NCBI GenBank assembly: GCA_032622095.1
Contig: CP136065.1
Coordinates: 117,715,195-117,779,194 of the forward strand
Origin: Siphonodentalium dalli
Lineage: Eukaryota > Mollusca > Scaphopoda > Gadilida > Siphonodentaliidae
Direction: 5' to 3'
Length of the DNA: 64,000 nucleotides
In this document: positions 46,600 to 57,605 of the stretch, piece after piece
How the letters are laid out: each line of letters opens with the position of its first letter
How positions within the stretch are numbered: the first letter of the stretch is position 1
Notes under the pieces: generated by a model
Seen by the model: the letters and a program-made list of their open reading frames with translations, nothing else
What the model was told of the DNA's origin: nothing
Database searches by the model: none
Made by a program: the position numbers and the translations under genes

Positions 46600-47284
46600 C
46601 TCTTGGGCTCCAAATAAATATGCATGCACCAGCTGCATCCACGTTTATTATTTTTCTTGGGAAATTCCCCCCCCCCCCCTGCACAGTGCTTATTTGGGTC
46701 TGCACGTTTATTAATATTTTTAAGCTATGAAAATTTAAATCAGCACAAATTCAAGATTTCTATATGATTCAGATGTAAAAATGATCAACATGTCGACATT
46801 AGTTACTAGCTAAACAAGACATTTTGTCATATGTTTATACTTTACTGTGAAATTGCGTTTCTTCCGTTCTCCATGAACGGATTCTCAAAATGTTTGGTTT
46901 TCCAAAAAACAAGGATTCGAACTGTCTGAACTGAACTCCATGCGTTTGTTTAAATAGATGAATAAATAATGGGAAAGACATACAATCCTAGTTCATAATG
47001 AATTTAAGTATATAAATATAAATAATAAACGGCGGATTCAACGTGGTCATGGGTTTTGACCGCGTTAAAAAAATCAGCAAACTCTGCATGAACCCCGAAG
47101 TTTGCTGTTTTTTTCTCGCGGTCAAAACCCCATGACCGCATTGAAACCGCCGTTCATTTCTTATATGAATAACACAATTTAAGATTGGTGAATTATTTCT
47201 TTTGGTTAATTTAAATGGAATTTCCCCCCCCCCCCCCCCCGCACTATTATTTGGGCCTGCACTTTTATTTGGAGCCTGAGAGTA
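46600..47284. mobile_element. TIR element with poly-C tracts near both ends
   Basis: CTTTACTCTTGGGCTCCAAA on the left is mirrored by TTTGGAGCCTGAGAGTAAG on the right. GGAAATTCCCCCC (46,660) and GGAATTTCCCCCC (47,218) occur near the two ends. An inner hairpin at 47,032-47,158 pairs CGGCGGATTCAACGTGGTCA with TGACCGCATTGAAACCGCCG. No coding part is present. Confidence 0.65.
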
Positions 47285-47320
47285 AGTTGCATTGACATTT
47301 ATTTTCACGAATTACCATGC

Positions 47321-48028
47321 TAAAGGCCAAAGAAAAAAGATTGTATGTTTCCGGTAAAAAAATTTAGGGTACTAGTAGGTAGGTAGGGAATTTTTTTTAT
47401 TTTATTTTATTTTGATATTTTTTATCCAGCTGCAGAAATATTGAACTACCTCGACCAAAGTGACATAAAATGCCAACCCGTGCCATGGGGAAAGTATTAC
47501 TTGATCAACACAGTGGAAATATACATTAAGATTGATAAAAAATCAAACTTACTTCATGCTTACGTATGTTTTTTATTATATCTAATACCACATTTTCATA
47601 AATTTGGCTATAAACTTGGTACAAAATTGATGTCACTAACTTTTTATAAGAATTTTACCAATAATACCGCCATTATACCGTACATGTATTGTGACGATTA
47701 CATCCCATTGTCTGGGGGTAGCCAGTACACCCACCGAGCATGCCTGGTTTTTGGAAACAGTAGCTACTAGTACATGTATACCCCTAATATATGCAGTGAT
47801 AACCTCTTTACATGTATATATACAGATACACACCCACCATGTCTGTTGATAGTGTTCCATAAGTCCCAAAAAAGACATAAAGCAGGCAGGAGATCCACTC
47901 TCAGGAAATTAAAATTGCAAAAATTTTGACTTTTTCTCAAAATATCAATAAAAAGTTTAGGGTCGGCGGGTTATTTTTAGGGTCGGTCGATGTACGGAAA
48001 CATAGTATCTTTTTTCTTTGGCCTAAGG
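47321..48028. mobile_element. TIR element of ~700 bp
   Basis: AGGCCAAAGAAAAAAGATTG...ATGTTTCCGG at the left and CCG/CGGAAACATAGTATC...TTTTTTCTTTGGCCT at the right are inverted copies. TTTAGGGT phrases lie inside both ends. The open frames inside (47,441-47,770 plus; 47,636-47,878 minus) have no recognised family. Confidence 0.6.
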
Positions 48029-48209
48029 AACATTGCAACTGGTTTGAAGTAACATGACCGCGTTGCGTCAACACTGGAACTGCATTGATGGTAATTTTCA
48101 ACATGGTCTCACTGAGGTTCTATCAAATATAAATACTAGTATGGTTGAGGCCAACTTGAGGGAGACAATTATTTTGAGAATATGTGATCCTGTGTTAACA
48201 TGAGCCTAA

Positions 48210-48585
48210 GGCGACACCAATTTTTAAGTCTGGTTTACGAACACCTCCTACAACTTTGTTTCCATTTCATGAAAAAAAAATTAACTTTTTTTGTCCCAAA
48301 ATATTTTACACGCGTACTGATTTTCATGTGCTGTCGCATCCGGTTCTGCTTATGATCATTTACAGATCCATATTTTCACGTATTTCATGACAAGATATGT
48401 CTTGTTTGGTTTGAACAGAATTTCATTCAAAAACATTTTTTCACAATTTTTGTAAAATTTATGTAAAATTCCACGATTTACTTGATATAAATTGAGGGAA
48501 ATCTTTTTTATTTTTATTTTTTTCCCTCCTGCATCTACTTTTTTTCTCCCCACATCGTAAACCAGACTTAAAAATTGGTGTCGCT
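48210..48585. mobile_element. 376-bp MITE, TAA target duplication (PIF/Harbinger-like), copy 2
   Basis: The ends GGCGACACCAATTTTTAAGT and ACTTAAAAATTGGTGTCGCT are flanked by TAA (48,207-48,209 and 48,586-48,588). The interior is the reverse complement of 41,090-41,486. Confidence 0.85.
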
Positions 48586-49352
48586 TAAATATCATCTGAT
48601 GGAGTCAAAATCATTGAACCGTCACTTATGCATGCACATGTTGTCTTGATGTTGAGTCTGGCTTTCATCATTTTCATTAGTTTTAATACTGTTATATCCA
48701 CCAAAGGTTGAGGTGTTATGGAACAACTGTATGGCATCGTATACTGTTATCTTCCGAGTAAATATGGAGTCTCTAATTCTTTTATCAGTCACGCATCTAC
48801 TCATCAAATAGTATAATCCTTAAATATTTGTAGTCCAGGTGATCTCGACTGCACAGTACATGTATAAACATTCATCTGTGCACAGTGTGTTTTAAATTTC
48901 TTTGCCGTGTAACAACTGTTGTCCCAAGTTTCAATGCCTTGTCCTCCTGGTATGTAGGGATTACCAATTTACCATTGCCGTGTTTTAATTTGCAATTTTG
49001 ATGATGACGCTCACTAAGCTTGTTGATAATTTTCTTTGTCGTGTAACAACTGTTGTACCAAGTTTCTATGCCGCGTCCTCCTGGTATTTAGGGATCACCG
49101 GTGCCTTTAATAGCGTCAGATGCATCATTGCCAGTTAATGTACATTAGAGTGGAACTGAATTAACAATGTCACATTGACACAGTACTCAGTTAAGACCAG
49201 TAAAACAGCAAAAGTAGTATTATTGTACAGCAGGCTTATCACTATCAGTACTTACTACATGTACTGACCCCTTACTATCGTGGATCAATCTGAATCTGAA
49301 TGGTTACGCTGCAGATCCCAATTATGGTAATTTCGCAGCGGGCGAGAGAGTC
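48586..49352. repeat. 134-bp direct repeat pair and gene-free flank
   Basis: TTTCTTTGCCGTGTAACAAC and the following TTGTC/ACCAAGTTTC(A/T)ATGCC(T/G)(T/C)GTCCTCCTGG occur at about 48,899 and 49,033. The rest has no recognisable features. Confidence 0.75.
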
Positions 49353-49868
49353 TCAGATCTTTTCCTTCAGCGCACTCTTGAAGGAATCCACAGGCTGTTG
49401 TTGTAGGATTAAGGATTCCTCCAGCTGATTCCAGTCGCATATAGTTCGAACAAATGTGGAATTAGCGAACTGAGCTGACACGTATGGTATAGCCTCGTAG
49501 CACTGACTGTTGTTCCTTTAAATTAGGTGCCGAGGAATTTGGCTGGTGACGTAGCCTGTCAGAACTTTGCTCTGCGATCTAAGACGCCTTGTTTCGGGTG
49601 TAAAGTATTGATTAGGTGGTATAGCCGGGACCAATCCACCCACCACCTTACTCATGAATCCCAGCCGATTTATTTTCCGCCGTTTCTGCAATGTTGGTAA
49701 ATCTAGCTCGTAGAGGATCTTGGTCATATATCCATCTTCTTTGCTCTTATAGTCTCTTTTAATGAAACGGGCTGCTCTACGCTGGATTCTTTCCAGCTTG
49801 TCGATGTGATTTTGTTGGTAGGGGTCCCAGATGGTGTCTGCGTAGTCCATGATCTTCAAACTTCTCAA
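49353..49868 (-). pseudogene. LINE reverse-transcriptase C-terminal fragment
   Basis: The minus-strand reading starts MDYADTIWDPYQQNHIDKLE, continues as RIQRRAARFIKRDY, then LPTLQKRRKINRLGFMSKVV, PETRRLRSQSK and SQIPRHLI. One in-frame TAA follows, then YEAIPYVSAQFANSTFVRTI, CDWNQLEES and FKSALKEKI before TGA. This is the post-catalytic part of a Jockey/CR1-type RT (L-x-Y-A-x-x-x-W-D-P-Y, R-R-A-A-R-F, F-x-R-T-I-x-D-W-N-x-L). The active-site part is absent, so this is a 5'-truncated copy. An (CTT)n run borders its 5' edge at about 49,870. Confidence 0.87.
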
Positions 49869-50589
49869 TTCTTCTTCTTCTTCTGGACAGGTGCATTATG
49901 AGCAGGCCACTGGCACTACATCATGATTGTACCGGTACCACAAATTCAATTTTGAGAAAATATTCTGGTTATGGCCAGGTAGCTGAGGTACTGTTCAATA
50001 CTATAGTTGATCCGTTTCGTTATCGTAGCTTAATTCTTACTGTTCCGGGAATTGAAATATTTTTTGTCACATGAAATTCAGTCTTTTTCGATATTTGCGC
50101 ACATCCATGGGGAGAAATCGGCGAATCTTATATATAAGTCCACAGTTTATCCGTTTGTAGCCAATACACCATTTCCTTCTGTCAATCCGCGTTGATTCGC
50201 GACAAAATTAACTCAAAATACCACAAGGAATAATCCGCGCTTCATTTTGAAGAACGATAACTAAAAGTTAAGATTGTAATTTGGCTGCAGAAACGAAACG
50301 AAACGAATTTTGAAACACAATAATTGTATTCACTAATATTTTCCTGTTGGTATATGGTCTACTATAGTATATGCAATCATTTATTTGAAATAATAAGTAT
50401 CACTTAGAGAATAATTCTTACTGATAATTAGAAATCTCTTTATTTTGTATCCCTTTAATATTAAATAATGGCCCTGAAAATTGTCTGTTTGTCAGTTTAA
50501 TGTTCACTAATTATAGCTAGGCTGTTAGATAAAGTATGATATTGCTTCATTTGTCCGGGGTAGTGTATTGTCATACTGTCATAATAAAC
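49869..50589. other. Stretch without recognised features
   Basis: A short CTTCTTCTTCTTCT run lies at 49,870-49,886. The rest is AT-rich and without repeats or coding potential. Confidence 0.4.
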
Positions 50590-52430
50590 TTCAAGTAATA
50601 AGGTAACTACTCGTCAATGATGCTTGAATACATAAATGATTAATAAGGTAACAACTACCCGTCAATGATCGACGTCTTAATATAGAAAGGTTTTATAAGG
50701 TAACTAACTACACGGCAATGATACTTATTATAGAAGGTTAATAACTTCTTGTCAATGATGCTTTAATATAGAAAGGGTTAATAAGGTAACTACCCGTCAA
50801 TAATGCTTTAGTGTAGAAATTGTTACTAAGGTAACTACATGTCAATGATGCTTTAATAAAGAAAGGGTTAATAAGATAAAGTTCTACACGTCAATGATGC
50901 TTTTAAAATATAGAAAGGGCTAATAGGGTAACTACACGTCAATGATGTTTTAATATAGAAAGGGTTAATATGGTAATTACACGCCAATGGTGCTTTAATA
51001 TAGAAAGGGTTAATATGGTAACTACCGTCCATGATGCTTTAATATATAACTGGCTACTATGATAACTACATGTCAATGATGCTTTATTGTAGAAAGGGTT
51101 AATAATGTAACTAATCACCAATGATACTCATTATAAAAAGGGTTAATAAGGTAACTGCCTGTCAATTATTGCTTCAACGTAGAAAGGGTTAATAAGCTAA
51201 TTACACGCCAATGGTGCTTTAATATAGAAAGGGTTAATATGGTAACTATCAGTCAATGATGCTTTAATATAGAAAGTGTTATAATATGGTAACTGCACGT
51301 CAATGATGCTTTGATACAAAAATGGTTAATAAGGTAATTACCCGCCAATGGCGCTTTAATATAGAAATGGTTTATAATGTAACTACTCACCAATGATACT
51401 TAGTATAGAAAGGGTTGTTTAATGTAACTACCTGTCAATTAATGCTTTAATATAGAAAAGGTTAATAAGGTAACTACACGCCAATGATACTTAGTATAGA
51501 AAGGGTTGGTAAGGTAACTACACGACAATGATACTTTAGTATATAGAGGGTTAATTAGGCAACTACCCGTCAACGATGCTTTAATATAGAAAGGGTTAAC
51601 ATGGTAACTACACGTCAATGATATTTTAATAAAGAAAGGGCTAATAAGGTAACTACATGTCAATGCTGCTTTAATACAGAAATGGTTAATAAGGTAACTT
51701 CACGTCAATGATGCTTTAATATAGAAAGGGTTAATACTGTAACTACTCACCAATGATACTTAGTATAGAACGGGTTAATAAGATAACTACCCAGCAATAA
51801 TGATGCTTTAATATAGAGAGGGTTATAATAAGGTAACTACACGTCAATGATGCTTTAATACATAAATGGTTAATAAGGTAACTACCCGCCAATGGCGCTT
51901 TAATATAGAAAGGGTTAATAATGCAACTACTCACCAATGATACTTAGTATAGAAAGGGTTAATAAGGTAACTACCTGTCAATTAATGCTTTAATATAGAA
52001 AGGGTTAATAAGGTAACTACACGCCAACGGTACTTAGTATAGAAAGGGTTAATAAGGTAACTATATACGACAATGATACTTTGATATATACAGAGTTAAG
52101 GAGCAAACTACCCGTCAATGATGCTATACTATAGAAAGGGTTAACATTGTAACTACACATCAATGATATTTTAATATAGAAAGGGTTAATAAGGTAACTA
52201 CGCGTCAATGATGCTTTAATAAAGAAAGGGTTAATAAGGTAACTTCACATCAATGGTGCTTTAATATAGAAAGGGTTAATAATGTAACTACTCACCAATG
52301 TTACTTAGTATAGAAAGGATTAATAAGGTAACTACCTGTCAATTAATGATTTAATATAGAATGGTTAATAAGGTAACTACACGCCAATGGTGCTGTAATA
52401 TAGAAAGGGTTAATAAGGTGACTTCAATGC
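50590..52430. repeat. 45-bp minisatellite, ~40 copies
   Basis: The unit contains AAGGTAACTACACGTCAATG and ATGCTTTAATATAGAAAGGG with TTAAT. Variants have CTCACCAATGATACTTAGTA. Copies vary in length and sequence. Because 45 is divisible by 3, several long frames stay open on the minus strand (LLTLSILKHH-like repeats); these are artefacts. Confidence 0.93.
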
Positions 52431-52770
52431 AGATTATACAGTTTAACAAAATACCACAGGTGTATACATCCGGGTGAACACTGTAGTAAATACCTGGGCG
52501 AAACCCTGGTGTAAATACCTGGGTGTAAATACCTGGTGTAAATACCTGGGTGTAAATCCGTAAAAACCCGGGTAAACTGGGGTTTATACCTAACATATAT
52601 CGAAAACACCTGGGTAAATCTATATAAATCCCTGATTTACCTGGGTGTAACCTGGGTGTGACCTGGGTGGAACCAGGGTAAAACCTATATGTACCGGGGT
52701 ATACCTAGGTAAACACCAAGATTTACCCAGGTACATTTTTATATGGGGATCTTCACCTTGAAACGGGTAC
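52430..52770. repeat. ACCTGGGTGTAAAT minisatellite
   Basis: CCTGGGTGTAAATACC and CCTGGTGTAAATACC recur every 14-25 bp, followed by diverged GGGTAAA/ACCTGGGT units. It is the same core as 38,640-39,495, here placed directly after the 45-bp array. Confidence 0.85.
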
Positions 52771-52784
52771 CCACTACCCACAAA

Positions 52785-53112
52785 TGATATATATGTGTGT
52801 GTCCTTTATAGAATCGAACCGATTGAGCTCAAACTTGCTACCTACGGGAAGTGTCATGGACGGGTTAAATTGTGACCACGACCTTGAAAATGATCAATTC
52901 AAGGTCAAATCGGGTCATTGAAAAACAAAAAAAATTAAATGAAAAAATTAATTAAAAAGATTTATTAAAAAAGCCAGTAAATTAAAAAGGCACAATTAAC
53001 TCATTGAAAATAAAAAATAAAAAAAAATAATTATAAAGATTATATATTAAAAATTGTCATGTTTCTGACGATTGCCGCCAGTGGCGGGCTAACCTGCTAG
53101 TATATTATAAAC
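52785..53112 (-). mobile_element. Pearl/Helitron-like element without core monomers, minus orientation
   Basis: The reversed tail GTCCTTTATAGAATCGAACC and GATTGAGCTCAAACTTGCTA at the left and the reversed head GCCAGTGGCGGGCTAACCTG|CTAG at the right bound ~325 bp containing AATTCAAGGTCAAATCGGGT. The left microsatellite is reduced to ATATATATGTGTGTG. Confidence 0.65.
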
Positions 53113-54551
53113 GAACTTATGTGTCCAATGTACTGGGAATTTGGCAATGTATAGCGTAGAACGCCTGCATTCAATGAAATGTGCGAGTCTGTAATATTTC
53201 ACACAATAGACAATACGTGCGAGTCATTATATCCTTCTGCTACATACGTGCGCTATATAAACTATGTAGCATACAATTACACTGAAGTGACCATATGTAT
53301 TATATTTTACGGTTATCGGTACCATGCAATTTTTACAGGGCCTATACTGTTATTCCCCAAGTTTTGTCCAGATTGAATTGAGTACTGGTATCTTTATTAA
53401 ATTTAGATACATGTACCTTATGCTGTTTAAAGATGGTCTGTCTCAGCTCTTCCTATAACAAGTTTTATATTGATTCCTGTTTGTTTGGTTTTCATTTACC
53501 GTGGCTATGCACGTCGGGAAGAGTGGATTTGTGAAATCAAATACTTTGCAAATTGTGATTGGCTTTCGTAAAAGTTTCGTTCGCTTGTATTTCTAAGAGC
53601 AAAGCCAATTAATGCATGGACTAACATTAAATATAAAATTATCTTTGTTAATAAATGTCAGCTGATATATATGGTTTGACTTAGGGTAACTGCGACCAGT
53701 GTCCAAACATATTCACAGAAACTGCCGATGGCTGTTTTGTGGACATTGAACTAAAATCGGAAAATGACGGTAACGTATCTTGTTGTAACGTATCTTGCTG
53801 TCGTATTCATTTTTGGCAATATGGCGACTAGACAGGACACTCAATTGTTAAGTCTTCCCTATGCCTATGCTACTGTCATGTTCCCTTGGAAATAACCAAA
53901 ATAACTCAAACAAATATTTGGCATTAGTGCGACGCTAGAGTGATAGATCGGCCTGCACATTTATTAAATAAATTAATTAAACACACATAAATGTGAACAA
54001 CAATATTATCAAATAATATGTCATTATTTTTGATCATATTTCGAACTATAATTATTATTACGTGAAAGCGAAGAGCAATCGGTCATGTACAGACTACAGA
54101 ACATGTCTATGTGAGCGAAATATACTTCATGCACGCGAATTATACTGTGCGATAAAAACTATAGAAATAAACTACCTTTCGTCGGCCGTGAAAACCGCTC
54201 AGGAAAACCGGATGCATCTTTTGGTGACCATATATTTCAATATGGCTCCTTTTGTTGGCTCCCGGAAACCTGCATCCGATACTCTACTACATGTACATCA
54301 TACTCTGTAGAAGTGCTTTCAGCCGGCCTCAAGATCAAGAACGTCGGAGTCGTTCAACGCTTATTCCAATGATTATTATTACTAATCTTTTTTTTTCTTT
54401 TGAAAATATTATGATTCATATAAAAATTATTATCAACATGTGTTTTGAAAAATTAATGGAAACAAATAATAGTGTATTCATTGCAATTTACAATGTGTTT
54501 TCTGTGCTTTGTAAATCGCAGCCGATCCGCAGTTGAACGGTTACGTAGCGT
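53113..54551. other. Gene-free stretch
   Basis: It contains one half of the direct-repeat pair described next and the phrase AATATGGCGACTAGACAGGA (about 53,818). The open frames 54,062-54,310 and 54,252-54,536 have no recognised family. Confidence 0.4.
53853..53923. repeat. Direct repeat, left copy (pairs with 56,198-56,259)
   Basis: TCTTCCCTATGC...TACTGTCATGTTCCCTTGGA and AATAACCAAAATAACTCAAA recur 2.3 kb away in the same orientation with a 6-bp internal difference. It may be an end repeat of the tyrosine-recombinase element to its right (see findings). Confidence 0.85.
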
Positions 54552-56005
54552 TTTTACGAAGACCCATAACTCCGAAGGTCCGATTCTCCGAAGGTCAGAT
54601 TCTCCGACGCCCCGATTCTCCGAAAGCCCATAACTCCGAAGTCCCGATTCTCCGAAATCCCATAACTCCGAAGACCCATAACTCCGAAAGCCCATAACTC
54701 CGAAGGCCTATAACTCCGAAAGCCCATAACTCCGAAGGCCTATAACTCCGAACGCCCATAACTCCGAAGGTCTATAACTCCGAAGGGCCGATTCTCCGAA
54801 GGTCCGATTCTCCGAAGATCATGTTTTATCGCTTATTAAATAGTGTACAGTCCAGTGGCGGAGTCAATGGGGCCCATGTGTAACATGCGGCATGTGAAGA
54901 ATAAAATGGTTCTACGAGTGACTTTTGGGGGTAAAATGGTGGTCTAATACCGTTTGGAATTTCACAATTCTTAGAGTGTATTGATAAGTATGGAATGCGC
55001 GTATGGTTATATTTTGTATGGAACATGTACATGTAGATAATATATCCCCCCCCCCCCTGGAATCCGGAATCCAGCTTCAAATTTACCATGGAATCCGGCG
55101 TCCAGCTTCAAATTGACACTGGAATCCGGCGTACGGGTCCAAAATGGGTGGAATCCGGCGTACGAAAAGGGGGGGAAGGGCCCCTCATATATTGGAAACG
55201 TTAACTATGTATTATAATAAGGTGATATCTACACCATGAGTAGTGTGCGACAAGCCTTAATTTTCCACAGAATGCTTAAATTTATGAAAGAAATACAATT
55301 ATTTTGCCACAATGTACGTCTTAATACAATTAACATGATTAAACTGTGCACATCTGACTGCATTGGGGTGATTTGATGCAATCAGGTTCATTTTATATAT
55401 GAAAAAGGACAAGTTCTTCCCCGTTCACCCCTGTACATTTTACTCTGGCATCTCATGGGCCAACGTAATGTTATAGTATATGGTGTATAGTCAGTGGCGG
55501 GCCAGGATTCCCATTTAGGTGGGGGGGGGGGGGTAGGAAAATTTTGAATATTTTGATGCCACATGAACGATTTCCAGTCGTTTACATGACATTGGACATG
55601 TTTTGGTAGGGGCCCATATTGTCTGAAATAGCAAGTAGAGGTTTAATAGGGGCAGTATGAATTTTGGGACCCATTGGCTTCGCCACTGGACTGTACACTA
55701 TTTAGTAAACGATAATACCCCGATAAAACAAAATCTTCGGAGAATCGGACCTTCGGAGTTATGGGCCGTCGGAGAATCGGGCCTTCGGAGTTATAGATCT
55801 TCGGAGAATCGACCCTTCGGAGTTATAGGTCTTCGGAGTTATAGGTCTTCGGAAAATCGGCCCTTCGATGTTATGGGCTTTCGGAGAATCGGATCTTCGG
55901 AGTTATGGGCCGTCGGAGAATCGGAGCTTCGGAGTTATGGGCCGTCGGAGAATCGGGTCTTCGGAGTTGTGGGCCTTCGTAGTAATAGGTCTTCGGAAAA
56001 TCGGT
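54552..56005. mobile_element. Foldback element with inverted 18-bp arrays
   Basis: About 16 units of CCCATAACTCCGAAGG / CCGATTCTCCGAAGG run forward at 54,552-54,820. About 15 units run inverted at 55,733-56,005. The inverted symmetry continues inward through TTATTAAATAGTGTACAGTC, CCAGTGGCGGAGTCAATGGG and their inverses (55,665-55,715). Between them lie a C10 tract (55,048), a TGGAATCCGGCGT minisatellite (55,058-55,165) and a G14 tract (55,520). The CAGTGGCGGA phrase is reminiscent of hAT-type ends, but no target duplication is visible. Confidence 0.83.
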
Positions 56006-56197
56006 CTGACACCAGTTGAACGTCGACTGGGGTGACAATACTGTCCACAATACATCATCACATAAAACGAGCGAGTGAGTACCACTTCACGAGCCAATCA
56101 GCCTTGCACGACTCAGCGTGCTTGCATTAACATTAACCCATATCGCACCGCGCAGACAATAATTTCACGCTATGCTGCGTAACGCTAGAAATAATAT

Positions 56198-56259
56198 GTC
56201 TTCCCTATGCTACTGTCATGTTCCCTTGGAAATAACCAAAATAACTCAAACAAATATTA
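56198..56259. repeat. Direct repeat, right copy
   Basis: TCTTCCCTATGCTACTGTCA through CTCAAACAAATATT is identical to 53,853-53,923 apart from a missing CCTATG hexamer. Confidence 0.85.
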
Positions 56260-56452
56260 GCCAAAAAGAAATGGGAAAAGCAATTTATATTTTGTTTCTT
56301 CCGATAAAATTGGTAAACCTGTAACTGTTTGTAACTTAAATTTACTTCGTTTCAAAAAAACATAAATCCAAATTAATCATCTGTTTCACAAAAAAAAACT
56401 GTTGCCAAATGACGTGGTAGCACTCGAAAAATACATATCATGCAAATAAACA

Positions 56453-57433
56453 TCATAAACCTAGTTTTATTGTCACATTCAATCTGCTCTCCGCTGAATC
56501 TAGGACATAACCGTCCTTGGCGGTTTCGGACTTCCAACGTCAGTGCTTTTTGAAACATCTATCTGACACGCCTGAATTAGCACTGTCAGTGGCACCTCCA
56601 GCTCGGAAAGAGCTGAGCCCGATGTTCAGTGGACCAAAAAAGCCACGTAATCTACACAATATACACTCTCTTGCTCGTGTGTAACTCAGAGGTTTGTTAG
56701 CGGAAAGTAAACCAGTGGAAGTTTTAGATCTATACATTCCTCTGAACAAATAACTATCTGCCTCGGTTATGCGAGCTAATTTCAAATATCTTTGCATGAT
56801 ATGGACACGCATTTGTTTCACCTTTTGCTATAAAAATTTCATTTCCTTGGCGATATTGATCTGTCTTACTTTTTTCTATTGTTATTCTCATAAAATCCTT
56901 TTCGAATGCGATATTACATAATTTCAGATTTACAAGTTCAGAGAACCTCAAAAAACCGGCAAAAGGCAGAACCGACACATCTAGGTCTCTAATAATTGCC
57001 AAATCTTGGCTTTCCACATGAATATCACAAATTTTAATTAACATATCTGAACTGATTGGGTCTTTCTTTGAAATTGGAGGTTTGTTATGCCTTTTTAGAA
57101 GATTCAACAATGTTTTTGACGAAAGAATTAGCTGCAGGATCGTTTTTTCCACAAATGTCATGATCACCATTTTATGGCACACGATGCTGAAGTCACAACA
57201 CTATATGTCTTGCCTTTGTCCAACAGTTCTGTAAGATATAAAGAGACATGAATAGGCACAGCAGGCAACGGACATCCCCCTTTATTGAGGATGAAGTCTT
57301 TCCATTTCTTATAGGCATAATGGTATTTTGTCACCGTATTGTCACTCCTGGATTTGATCAGAATATCAACCATTTTCCCCGCCAACCACTGCAGCTCTAC
57401 GGAGTCAACTCCAACATTCTCCAGCTCCTCCAT
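56453..57433 (-). pseudogene. Tyrosine recombinase of a DIRS/Ngaro-like retroelement (decayed)
   Basis: The N-terminal core-binding part reads SRSDNTVTKYHYAYKKWKDF. The catalytic part has the first Arg in AGFLRFSELVNLKL, the Lys in IEKSKTDQYRQG, the box LSSFRAGGATDSANSGVSDR and the Tyr in AKDGYVLD near the end. In active relatives the box usually begins HSxR; here the His is replaced by Ser. The Gly of the expected KHGRW is a TGA stop, and there are frame breaks near 56,800 and 57,175. Such recombinases integrate circular cDNA without target duplication. It is the last domain of the minus-strand element whose RNase H lies at 57,606-59,079. Confidence 0.88.
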
Positions 57434-57605
57434 AACTAGCCCTTTTATATTGACATCTGCAAAAAAACAATAATCGTTAAACCGAGTTCAAATAAATTAT
57501 CAGAAGTCTAAATTTAGTATAGCGATTTCTGTTTCCGGTCTAGATTTGAAAAACCACACAGACTCTCCTCCTGACATATGACATCACCCATAAACATTAC
57601 TCCTT

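Noticed and set aside
50590-52430. CRISPR-like array
   Set aside because: Units are contiguous 45-bp minisatellite copies without unique spacers, in eukaryotic DNA.
50900-52610. Minus-strand frames with repeated LLTLSILKHH-like peptides
   Set aside because: The 45-bp minisatellite is a multiple of three, which keeps frames open; there is no start context or domain.
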